From Gryganskiella cystojenkinii (Eukaryota > Mortierellomycota > Mortierellomycetes > Mortierellales > Mortierellaceae), in the NCBI GenBank assembly GCA_015852425.1, contig JAAAIG010000051.1:1-64000 (forward strand): a stretch of DNA of 64,000 nt, in the 5' to 3' direction. This document shows, piece after piece, positions 35,420 through 45,438 of this stretch. Below the pieces are notes generated by a model. That model did not search any database, had not been told where the DNA came from, and saw only the letters and a program-made list of their open reading frames with translations. The translations under genes and the position numbers were made by a program. Position 1 is the stretch's first letter. Each line of letters opens with the position of its first letter.

Positions 35420-37071
35420 TTTGCCTCCTCCTCATCTCCTCAACAACCTTCAGTTTTTCAAAGTTCAGCTCACGTTCGACCTGCAACAGATCCAACTGTC
35501 TCTTCGTCAAATACGAATCGATTTCAACTTCCTTCGAGAAATTCTACGAGGGAGCACAGGGCACGGTTGATGGCGCAACTGGTTGGTAGAGAGGCTCATG
35601 TGGCGCGCCGAGGGACCTGGGACGGGAGGCCAAGGATGCAAAAAAAGTTGTTTGGAACACCTTCCCTTACGAACCTTGACTTCTTTGTATCCTGATGATC
35701 AGCCGATGTCGTGCTGGGGTTGCCACCATTTCGGTTGCTGAAGATGGTGTCCACGTCTGCATCTGTATGTGGTGGTCGTGGCGATGATATTTCACCTATG
35801 AGGCGAGAGTCGACACCGTAGGTTATAGAGATAAGCTGAAACGGTGGTATTGCCTTTCGACCGAATCGATCCTCATTCTCAGCAAAGGGGTGAAAATCTG
35901 TCGAGCCATTATCCTTGGAGGTTTGCTGTTGAGAAAAAAGAATACAGCGATGGCGCCTACAGACGCGACAGCACCGACAGCTCCTCCGATAGATCCTGCA
36001 CCTGATCCTCTTGACGACGATGTTAGCGCTGTGCCAGTGGGAGGAGTGTTGGAGCTGCGATTCGTCAGAGAGGGGTCGTTCGAAAGGGCTTGGTATGGCG
36101 TGGGATCAAATAGGAGAACCCATTGGTTTGTTCGCATATTGTATATCAATGGAGTAGTTGGGAGTATAGTAGTTAGTCGGGACTGCCCAATGTTTTTTCA
36201 GTAATTCAAACAACTCGATGATAGAAACTGAGTGCAAGGAAACCATAAACAAAAAAGCAAAGGAGAACAGCGGGAAAGTAAGATGCACAGCCTCATTGCG
36301 CCAAAAAAGCTATCTCCTGCTACAGTGCAGGCCACACCAGTACGAACACCTGTCGTAGATGTCCCCAAGGTCCAGATCATAGACGTGAGATCCAAGACAT
36401 AAATGCCCCCCCGCAATAGAGTTCTTGCCCACACCCCAGATGACCAACTTTGCTCCACGTAAGCAGAGACCATACAATGACTCGAAATCCCCTCCAAGAA
36501 CCCGGTTGTGGCCTCCTTTGACCATTCGTCCGTAACTGGTGCATATTCGTGAAAAGTCGCCACCACAGCGGAGTCACTGCCACTGGGTCCCGTTCGGCAT
36601 CCACCATGAATGACTATCGATTTTCTTAGGGTGGACCAAAGAGCCGAATAATCTCTTAAATCCGAAGGTACGAACGATGCGGGGACTGAGGCGAACGTTC
36701 TCTTCGTAGCATTGTAAACCAACATATAAGTCTTATCGCCGGAATTATAAAATTCGCAGCCGTTGAGCACATAGACGGTATTTGTGTCGGGATCCACCAC
36801 GGCTTCGGCATCATATATGGGCGTCAGATTGGTGAGAGCGGTAGTTTTCTGCCACTGGTGAGTTGCGATCATGTAGGTCATCACGGAAATGTCGAATGTA
36901 TGAATCAGGAGAAGCTCAGACTTGTCGAAGTCAAGAGAGCATGTTGCCGGTATCAATCCGATTGGGGGTGTGACGGCGAAGATGACGATGGTGATGGAGA
37001 AAAGCGCTGCGAATAGAGCAGTAAAAATGCGCTTATTTCTTCTGGAAGATTACCTTGTACTGACTCAGCAT
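35420..37071 (-). pseudogene. kelch-TM copy A, decayed
   Basis: The first (3'-most) of four related minus-strand copies. Its start ATGCTGAGTCAGTAC (37071) matches the MPSQY start of copy C, but the frame closes after 12 codons. A later frame gives the signal-peptide core TALFAALFSITIVIFAV, and then about 85 residues of the first propeller blades are deleted. The kelch part 36956-36300 stays open, yet between HCMVSAY and GGIYVLDL it drops out of frame: the matching residues (GAKLVIWGVGKNSIA) lie in another frame. The membrane exon (36149-35823) keeps IYNMRTNQWVLLFDPTPY and a TM segment, then ends early. Coiled-coil residues LLQVERELNFEKLKVVEEMR survive near 35440-35510 in yet another frame. 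Confidence 0.75.
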
Positions 37072-37282
37072 CTCCGTGACTGAGGACAGCAGGATGGTGA
37101 GTTTGAAAAGGTGTCGAAACAAACAAACAAACAAGAGGAAAGAATGTCTTCTAAGAAACAACGACCCCATTTTGCCTTTATACATTGTAAGCCCAATACC
37201 ATGTTTTTTATTCGATGGCTTTATTTTGTCATCCACTTTCAACACCACTACTCGCCTTCGGTTTAATTTTTCCTTCTATTAA

Positions 37283-39194
37283 TTAATATATCCTCCTCAT
37301 CTCCTCGGCGACTCGCAGCTTTTCCAAATTCAACTCACGTTCCACTTGCAACAGCGCTAACTGTCTCCTGGCCAGATCCGAAGCGGTCTCTACTGTCTTT
37401 GAAGTCTTGGACGACGGAGCAGAAGAAGCGAACTTGGAGGCCGACTCTCTCTTGGAGGTAATCGAAGCCGATGGCTCTAGTGTTTCATGGAGAAGCCCGT
37501 GTGGTGCACCGATTGACTTTGGTCGGGAAGCCAGTAGCGCATAAAATTTTTCTGGAGATCGCCTTCCTTGGTTGAGGATGACCCCTCCGCGTGCCCCTGG
37601 ATGATCGGTCGATGTCGGACTATGGGGACTGCGGCCGATGCCTTTGGTGTAAATCTTGTCCGTGTCTGTGAAATTCGACCTTGGCGACGACAACTCGCTT
37701 GTTGGAGGAGAGTCAATACCGCAAGATGCAGAGATAGGCGATGGTGGCATATATGCTCGACTAAGTCGACCTACACTCTCGTCGGAGAAACGACTGCCTC
37801 CGAGGTCCTTCATATCTGCCGGCACCCTATCTTTTCGGGCTTGTTGTCTGGACTTCTTGTGACGGAAGAAATAGAATGCACCGATGACACCTAAACCTGC
37901 GATTGCACCAACGGCCCCTCCGATGGATTTTGCATTCGATCCGTCTGACGAGGATGCTGTAGTCGTATCGGGAGACTGCGTGTTTGTCGGGGAAGGGCCT
38001 TGCGTGGTAGATGGAGCCTGGTACGGTGTGGGATCGAACTGATGAACCCACTGGTTCGTTCGCATGTTGTAGATAAGTGGAATGGTCGAGGTAGTTGTGG
38101 TAGTTGCGTTAAATGTGCAGCCGTTCTCGTCGCAGCCTGTTGTTACAGGAAACAAGCAATTCATTATTGAGAGATCCGATAAAATTTATCAGCACAAAAC
38201 ACTAATACTGCCGACACCCACAGTTGCGAAATATTTACCTCCCCAAGCCAGGAAACTATCGCCTGCAACAGCGCAGGCCATATCGTACCGGACAGTAGCT
38301 GAGGATGTCCCATTAGTCCAGACCATGGTTACAAGGTCCAAAAAATAGAACGTTCCCAGTACAGGCTCATCATCCGGAGTGACGCCGCCGAAAACCACCA
38401 TCTTTGTTCCGGAGTAAGCGGAGACCATACAATGACCTGAAAGTTTTCCAGGACTGGTGCCCGTCGTGGTCACATTCGACCATTTCTTCGTGCCCGGAAC
38501 ATACTCATAAAAAGTCGAGACAAAGTCAGAGGTGTTATATGATCCACCATAAATTAGCATCGACTTTCTCAAGGTTGACCATACCGCCGAATAGCCTGTT
38601 AAATCCTCGGGTATGAAGGTTGTGGGAACAGAGCTCGAGATTCTCCTTGTGGCGTCGTAAACAAGCATGGCAACTCTGGCACTGGAATTATAAAATGCAT
38701 AACCGTTGACCATATAGACCGTATTTGTATCAGGATCCATGACGGCATGAGCATCATAAATCCATTTCAGATTTGTGAGAGCGGTCGTATTCTGCCATTT
38801 GTTCGTTGCGATCGTGTAGGTCAACACAGCCGGGTCGAGAGTATCAATCATCAGGAGCTTAGACTTGTCTGACGAGACGACCATGCATTGTCCTGTTACT
38901 GTTGGACCTGTTGAAAGGGGTTTCCAAGGCGGATTCATGTCCGTGAAAGTTTTTGTGAGATCTAACGAGAACGCCACTGTGGGTTGTGTATTCGGCTGCC
39001 CTCCCTGAATGTAAAGGGTTTTTTCATCCACCACGGCCCATTGGGGCTCAAAGATTGCTGTGAGCGGTCCTGTTGCGGCGACTGCAATGCTTGCGACGAT
39101 AGAGAAGGAAGACGCGAGATAAAAAAGCAATAAGAGTTTGGGATCCTAGCGGGGACCTTCTTGGCTTGAATGGTTCTTGGTGCTGACTCGGCAT
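37283..39194 (-). CDS. kelch-TM copy B, intact except for a signal-peptide frameshift
   Basis: Exons 39194-38239 and 38136-37283. The body is open and closely parallels copy C: kelch blades with QWAVVDEKTLYIQGG, AVMDPDTNTVYMVNGY, YSAVWSTLRKSMLIYGG and HCMVSAYSGTKMVVFGG, then IYNMRTNQWVHQFDPTPY. A Ser/Thr/Pro stalk, a single TM helix, basic RHKKSRQQARKD, a disordered tail and a terminal coiled coil (RRQLALLQVERELNLEKLRV) follow. The start MPSQHQEP is shared with C, but one extra base, probably in the T6 tract at 39121-39126 (minus strand), throws the frame. The coding frame has a TAG upstream of the tract and no ATG before mid-blade 1. Hence it is either a very young pseudogene, a sequencing or assembly error, or a gene using an internal ATG without a signal peptide. 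The membrane topology expected for the family is extracellular propeller, cytoplasmic tail. Confidence 0.6.
39121..39126 (-). other. homopolymer at the site of the copy B frameshift
   Basis: Six A on the plus strand (T6 in the coding direction). Between the shared blocks CCGCTAGGA and CAATGGGCC, copy B has 100 nt and copy C has 99, which locates a net +1 change in this signal-peptide region. Confidence 0.65.
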
Positions 39195-39824
39195 TCCGGA
39201 GAACAGAGAAGGAGTTGAGGATGGAAAAGCAACTGAAAAATGGTCAGATGAAAATAAAAAGAAGACGGAGAGAGAAAACGGTTCGTTCTGACGAGTACGA
39301 GGACATTGACAGCTTCCCAGGGCATTGACCCTACTCTGTCCATCTTTGTGTCCACATCTTTTTTTGAGAGCAAAGTTTTGCTGGTTCATTAACCCCTCAG
39401 TCTACTCTGTCAACACATGTTGCTGAGCCGAGGAACAGAACGCAGTGTCTCTTGCACTTGAATTCACGCCACATCAAAAGAGCAGTTCGTTCGCCACTGG
39501 TACTAATCATTGTTCTCTACTTCTTGTTTCGCTTATCATAAATGGTTTGCCTTTAGGAGGGGGATTCTTCTGTGCATTTGCTTCCGGTCGGATGGGTGGA
39601 GGTTTTTGGTCGAATCTGCTCTCACGAGGCTTTTTTGCAGCTGTGCAAACAAAAATAAAAACAAAAACAAAAAACAAGACAAAGACAGAACCACAAGAGA
39701 GACACGAGAGTAGTGGAATTTTTTTTTTGTGACCAAGAACTCTTTGTTTTGATTATGCATATTGCAGATGAGTCCTCCCAGATTTCCATCGGATTTTTTA
39801 TTTCATGGGGGCTCTTCTACCATC

Positions 39825-41743
39825 TCACCGTCCGCTCAACTCTTCCTCTTCCTCCATTTGTCTCATCTTCAACTCCTCAGCGACTCTCAACTTTTCCATA
39901 TTCAGCTCATGCTCAACTTGCAACAACGCCAACTGTCTCTTGGCCAAATCCGACTTCGCCTCTGCTGCTTTCGAAAGTCTTGCCGAGGGAGATGAATCAA
40001 ACGGGGAGGTCGAGTCTCTCACGGAGGAGGACAGGGTAGATGATTCAGATAATTGAGGAAATGACTCGTGTGGTCCACCCACTGACCTGGGACGAGAGGC
40101 CAACGATGCAAAAAAAAGTTCTGGAGAACGATTCCCTTGGCCGACGTTTACTTCTTTCCTGTCCTGATGATCAGCTGATGTGAAGGTATGGGGGTTGCGA
40201 CCGCTTCGGCTGTTGATGATGATGTCCGTATCTGTTTGTGGTGATCGCGGCGTAGATGGAGGTAGAGAAGTAAGGGGTGGTGAAGATGGTGGTGCAACCA
40301 TTTGAGGAAATCGATCTTTACTTTTGTCGTGGAGATGAAAATCTGCTTGCCCATCGTCCTTAGCATTATGTTGTCGTCTGGACTTCCTGTGACGGACAAA
40401 AATTAATGCACCAATGGCGCCTAGAACAATGACGGCGCCTACCCCTCCTCCGATGGCTCCTGCATTCGATCCACCTGGCGATGTTGTTGTCGTGTCCGTG
40501 GGTTGTGTGTTTGTCGGAGAAGAAGCCTGTGTGGGGGACGAGTTCTGGTACGGCGTAGGATCGAACTGATGAACCCACTGGTTAGTTCGCATGTTATAAA
40601 TAAGTGGAATATTTGGGACTGATACGCCACCTAGTTCAAGAGCGCCTATTTCGAGTTGAATACAATGACTGAGCTCAATATCTGCTCCACTAGATGCAGT
40701 AATGGGCACATCTGATGGGAACAAAACAAAAGTAAAAAGCAAAGAGACCAGCATGTAGTCATTTCTCATTTACCTCCCCAAGCCAAGAAACTGTCCCCGG
40801 CAACAGCGCAGGCCGGACCAGACCGAACACTGACCGCTGCTATCCCTGCTGTCCAGATCATTGTCGTCAAATCCAAGACATGGATCGCTCCGATATCTTT
40901 ACGGTTCTGGTCCTGACCTCCAAAAACGACCATCTTCGAACCGGCGTAAGCAGGAGTCATACAATGATACGAGATATTTCCAGGGCCGGCTCCTGTCGTG
41001 GTTATATTCGACCATTTGTTCGTGGCTGGCTTATATTCATAAAAATCCGAGACGGTAAAGGAACCAAAGCCGCCGGGTCCATTATGCCATCCACCATAAA
41101 CGAGCATAGACTTTCTCAGGGTCGACCAAACGGCCGAATAACCGTCTAAGTTCGAGTCGATGAACGCTGTGGGAACTGAGGCGAAGGTTTTCTTTGTGGC
41201 ATCGTAAACCATCATGGAGACCTTATCTGTAACACCGGCATAGAGTACATATCCGTTTACAATATAGACCATATTAGTGTCTGGATCCATAGCGGCTTTA
41301 AGGAAACCATGTGGGTTTGTCAGACTTGTGAGAGATGTTATGTTCTGCCATTGATTCTTCGCAATCGTGTAGACCGCCACGTTGAGGGGGATGTCAAAGA
41401 CAATGAGCTGGGTCTTGTCCGGGGAAAATACCATGCCTGTACCAATAGTATCAGGGCCTGCGGATGATAAAGACGTCCAAGGCGGATTCGTATCGTTGAA
41501 CGACTTTGTCAGGTCAAGAGCGAATGCTATGGGTGTCGCGCCCCGACTTCCACCCTCAATATAGAGGGTCTTTTCATCCAACACGGCCCATTGTGGTGAT
41601 AAAAATGATATTGGGGGTGCGGTGGCAGCAGAAACAAGAATAGTGACGGTTGAGAAGAGGGTTGCGAGGAGAGCGATGACAAGAGGTAGCTGTCCTAGCG
41701 GGGTCCATCTCTGCCAAGGTGACCCCAAATACTGACTCGGCAT
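39825..41743 (-). CDS. kelch-TM copy C: secreted-type kelch propeller with TM and cytoplasmic coiled coil
   Basis: Two exons (41743-40774, 40711-39825; 62-nt intron) give about 618 aa. The start MPSQYLGSPWQRWTPLGQLP is followed by a hydrophobic signal core (LVIALLATLFSTVTILVSAA). About six kelch-type blades fill residues 45-370 (QWAVLDEKTLYIEGG, GYSAVWSTLRKSMLVYGGW, YEYKPATNKWSNITTTGAGP, AYAGSKMVVFGGQ, HVLDLTTMIWTAGI). These are joined by IYNMRTNQWVHQFDPTPY to a Ser/Thr/Pro stalk. A TM helix lies at about 408-430 (GGGVGAVIVLGAIGALIFV), then basic RHRKSRRQ. The cytoplasmic tail of nearly 190 residues is Ser/Pro-rich and ends in a charged coiled coil (QLALLQVEHELNMEKLRVAE). This is the intact reference copy of the array. 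The likely role is a surface receptor, adhesin or glycan-binding protein; the ligand is unknown. Confidence 0.85.
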
Positions 41744-42598
41744 TCCGGAGAACAAAGGAAGGAGATAGGAAAGGAGCTGGAGAATGGATGGTTGAAGAGA
41801 ACTGAAAAAGAAATAGAAAAAGAAATTTTCTGATGGGTGCAAACACAAGACTTGAGAGCACTCAAAGCTGCAGTTTTTTTTTTTTTATTAATATTTTCAT
41901 TTATAATATTTGCTTTTCTTCGACAAAAGAAACGACGACTCGATATCCGCTGTCGCAGTTGATATTCAATACTGCCTCGGTCTTTTCATCCGCCATATCT
42001 CTTGACGAGTTGCAGACGAGCTGTTCATGCAATTTTACTATTTGTTCGATGCGAAGGATTAAAATGAAACAGGCAGAAGCGTATGTTTGAGATCTATCAT
42101 CGCTCGCAAAGCTTGAGGCGCACTGTGCGCAAAATACCAAGTATCAAAACCACACAGGCGTATTATTTAAACCTTATTTTTCCAGTTTGTGCGGATGAGG
42201 GTCCTGCTTCCCTGAATCTCCTATTTCAGCGGTGGCCCTTTCACCTCGACGACACATCCATTTATACCAAACACGCCCCAAAAATTGCTTCGGTGGTTGA
42301 ACACTGCCTGAGTGCAGGAGTATTTAAGGAGCCAAGAGTAAAGTTTATAGGAGCGTCGTTGTTTGAGTTAGCTTCCAAGGACACGAGGTGCTAGAAAGTC
42401 GACTTTTGCCACACAACTCTCCTTTGTATTTCGTCGTTGCTGCTTCTTGTATACTGTTCGCAACGAGCAGGACGAGAATGCCGTTAGAAGATAGCTGTAA
42501 AAAGGAACCGTGTCATTTCTAGGACTCGGCACCGAGGTGCGAATGTCATAAGTCACTTCACCCAACACTTTCCAATTCACCCGACCATAACACCCCTT
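41744..42598. other. intergenic region between kelch copy C and small secreted candidate
   Basis: The leader of copy C and AT-rich sequence. A plus-strand frame of 103 codons at 42083-42394 and a minus-strand frame of 79 codons at 41901-42140 have no recognisable features. Confidence 0.45.
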
Positions 42599-42796
42599 TC
42601 ACCCAAACACACCCTTCAATACTACAGGAGCGGCAATAGCTGGCTGTCTATTTCCGGTCAATTGCGTCTCACGGTGGATAGGGTGACGGAATCGGCCTTT
42701 GCAAGCAAGGCCAAGGCATTTTGAGCAAATAGTATTAAGAGCGAAAGCGAGGACAAGGAGGTTGAGGATCAGAAAGAGCCGGAGAGGTGTTCGCAT
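42599..42796 (-). CDS. possible small secreted peptide
   Basis: A 65-aa frame starting MRTPLRLFLILNLLVLAFAL. It has a textbook signal-peptide shape (two Arg, then 14 hydrophobic residues), then a short Cys-containing stretch TICSKCLGLACKG and a basic tail. A catataagcc TATA-like element lies about 35 nt upstream on the minus strand, which is close for fungal promoters. It is unsupported by homology and could be chance. It sits between kelch copies C and D and could also be a remnant. Confidence 0.3.
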   Translation of the reverse strand: MRTPLRLFLILNLLVLAFALNTICSKCLGLACKGRFRHPIHRETQLTGNRQPAIAAPVVLKGVFG

Positions 42797-42892
42797 GAAA
42801 AATAGGCGAAGAGGTTTCTAATAGCTAGGCTTATATGTATACGTGTATGTCAGTTTTGGAATGTAGTCGATTCTTCCATTAATGAGGCCTGG

Positions 42893-43180
42893 TCGCGGTC
42901 AATACGACCATGGGAAGGTAGCAACGATGAGGAGTTTGGACTTGACCATGCCTTGGGCCTCAACAAGAGGACCTGCTGAAAGAGCTGTCCAAGGAAGGTC
43001 TATCGAATTCAGGAGAGCATCCTACTGTTGATGCTGATCCGCCTGGGATGCAGAGGGTTTATTCAACGAACACGGCCCATTGAGATGACTATATTGACGA
43101 TAGGACGTGGTGACGGCGAAAACTAGAGTGATGGCGATGGTGAGGAAGGCTGCAAAGAGCGAAGTTATGAGACAGAATCC
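42893..43180 (-). pseudogene. kelch-TM copy D, N-terminal remnant
   Basis: Only the 5' part of the kelch gene is recognisable. The signal core reads SLFAAFLTIAITLVFAVTT. Next comes the DNA block CAATGGGCCGTGTT that encodes QWAV in intact copies, here followed by VE, a stop and TLCIPGG. A frame change then gives PWTALSAGPL, matching PWTSLSSAGP of copy C, and KSKLLIVATF. Nothing of the later blades, TM or tail follows. It extends the array to four copies, all on the minus strand. Confidence 0.6.
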
Positions 43181-44311
43181 GGCACAAAGATGTTTTAACC
43201 CCGAGTAGACTCTGCTGTTGAGGCTGCATTCTTGTAAGAACAGGGATGAGCAGAAATGACGACGACCGAGACTAGGGGCGTGGGCAGGACGAGAGGATTG
43301 AAGAAAAACGAAAGAGAGAAAGAGGAAAATGTCTATTCTACGATTTTACTCATTTGGGTGATGGGTTTACAAGAACCTGGCCCCAAACTAATCCTTACTA
43401 TTGCACCCCTTCCCGCGAACAATATCTTGCTGGTTATTTGCCAGAGAGATCCGAGTCAAAAATGTTGGGTCTCACACTTTTCATAGAGCATTGGCAACGA
43501 TCATGCTAAAGCCTTGGTCGACCTATCAACGCCAAGACCAGAAGCGACAGCAAATCAAAAGTAGCACGAAGGCAGTGGGGCGCTGACCACAGATTTTTGT
43601 GCACCCTCGATAGCGCGTGGTGGAACGATTAAAGAATGTTCTTTCTCACAAAACGGCTCAGTGGCCCGAGTATGTTTGTGAATGTACACGTCGTGGAAAG
43701 AAAAGGAGGGCGGTTGTTCGTTTTTAGTTCGGGACACTGCATGTCCTCGATCCAAGGACATCTAGTGGAGTGCCTGTCTGCCTGCACACGTTCAAGAATT
43801 CAGCGACAAGGAAAGGGCGGGGTACAAAAGACTGCCCTATGCATCATATTTTCCAGGTAAAAAGGTTGGAGGTAGACTGACATCAAGCGAATAAATAAAG
43901 TTGTCAACGGCGCAGAGTGTGTAATCTTGGTCTGCATGCGGCTGGGGTTCTCGATCCACAAACTGACACGTCCCATAAGACGCAAGCAAAAGAGCCCATC
44001 AATTGTGTTCCTGGAAAGTGTTCCCGGGAACTCTTGTTTCGTTTTTCTCTTTTCTCTTTTAATTAGACCATGCAGTCTGATGTGCGTGGTACGGGGCGAA
44101 GGTATCTCTTTCTGGTACTCGAACCTAGTCAAAACTCAGTTAAGTCTTTGTTATTCGCGTCCTATTCCCCTCAATGGACTTCCACCGAAGAGGAGTTTGG
44201 AACAGGTATTGCATATACGGAACAATGATCCGCTTTGTGAAGTAAAGAATGGCGAGGGTGGAAAAGATGGGGGCAAAGGCGTGGGATAATGGAGGTTCTT
44301 TCTTCTCTTCT
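43181..44311. other. intergenic region
   Basis: About 1.1 kb without a supported gene. Short frames on both strands lack domains. Confidence 0.45.
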
Positions 44312-44319
44312 TATAAATA
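44312..44319 (+). promoter_or_regulatory. TATA box of the small secreted BamE-like gene
   Basis: A perfect tataaata lies 116 nt before the ATG at 44428, with a CA/CT-rich leader between. This is a strong core promoter for a short gene. Confidence 0.65.
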
Positions 44320-44427
44320 GTCGACCGTCCCTCAATGGTCCATCCTCATTCTCATCCTCACCAACTCTTTCCCACCAAACATATAATCAACACAACCTAA
44401 ATCCAACCTCAATCCGACTGACAAACG

Positions 44428-44967
44428 ATGGCCACTCGCACCCTTTACCGCATCTTCGTTCTAGCCTTGGCGATGATTTTTGTCCTGCCTTTGGTTATGG
44501 CGGCGATCTCGCCCGAGATCCTCGATGTTGGCAAGTCTTACCAGGTTCTCCGCAAGACCAAGGGTCACTGGGATGGCGGTGACTACAACGATGATGTGGA
44601 TAGTTTCAACGGTGCGAAGCACTTGGCCATGCAGGTAAGCATCATCTTCCGATTATTTGTGTGCACTCATTTATCGCCTCCACATATCGTTCACGATGTT
44701 GAGTACTGAAACATGACAATATGATGTACTCGTAACTAGAAATTGGCCGACTACTTCAAGTCCGGATCCCAAGTCTCGGACGTGATCTCGGCCATGGGCA
44801 AACCTGACGAGGAACGTCAGCAGTTGGTTGAGGCTGCTCAGCCGTCGGGCCAGTCCTTCCGCTACTATGTTTACAAGTGGCGTGGTAACCACGATTTCCT
44901 TTGGTTCCGTGTCGATGCAGCCAAGGGAAAGGTTACCAAGAGCGCGTGGTACTATGCCTACGAGTAA
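44428..44967 (+). CDS. small secreted protein with BamE/SmpA-like pattern
   Basis: Two exons (44428-44634, 44740-44967; 105-nt intron) in phase 0 encode about 144 aa. The signal peptide is about residues 1-25 (LYRIFVLALAMIFVLPLVMA, cleavage near MAA-IS). The mature protein has no cysteine. It contains KLADYFKSGSQVSDVISAMG KPD, then FRYYVYKWRGNHDFLWFRVD and GKVTKSAWYYAYE. Helix-helix-GKP-D followed by a W/Y-rich beta sheet with a late G-K-V recalls the BamE/SmpA/OmlA fold of bacterial outer-membrane lipoproteins. That is a pattern match by eye, not a search result. The absence of a lipobox Cys means it would be soluble and secreted. Function unknown. Confidence 0.82.
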
Positions 44968-45438
44968 AATGGAAGAGTCTTCTTTCCGCTTTCCCATCTT
45001 ATTGTTGTTTTAGACTTTTATCGAGTATAAAATATTAATAGTCTGCGACCTGGAATAAAATCTATTCTGAATGTATTCAGGGTGGTTTTTGCTTCGAATG
45101 ATTTTTAACTGTTTGCTCTCCCTTTCCCCCGGAGAATCGTGTCCTCTGAAAGCTTCTTTGCCCTTGGGTTTGCTCACATCCTTCTCTTCTCTTTCCTTTC
45201 TTCTTCCTTCCTTTTCAATTTGCATTGATTCCCTTTTGACAGATCAGCATATTGACTTTGTCATGTTGACTCAGCAACATCAGCCTCATTGGATATAATC
45301 CCTGCCCTTCCCTTCCCTTATTTTTTACTTTCTTAATTGCATGGTCACACTGTCTCGTCCCATTTAGTTCATTCCCTCCGTCCATGCACGGATTTCTTTC
45401 CTTTCTTCCACCTTCTCGACTCTTCACAGCTACTTCCG
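44968..45438. other. intergenic region
   Basis: The 3' UTR of the small secreted gene and the CT-rich leader of the SulP gene. No other feature was seen. Confidence 0.5.

Noticed and set aside
41833..42394. Gene between kelch copy C and the small peptide
   Set aside because: Short frames on both strands without recognisable residues or splice sites.
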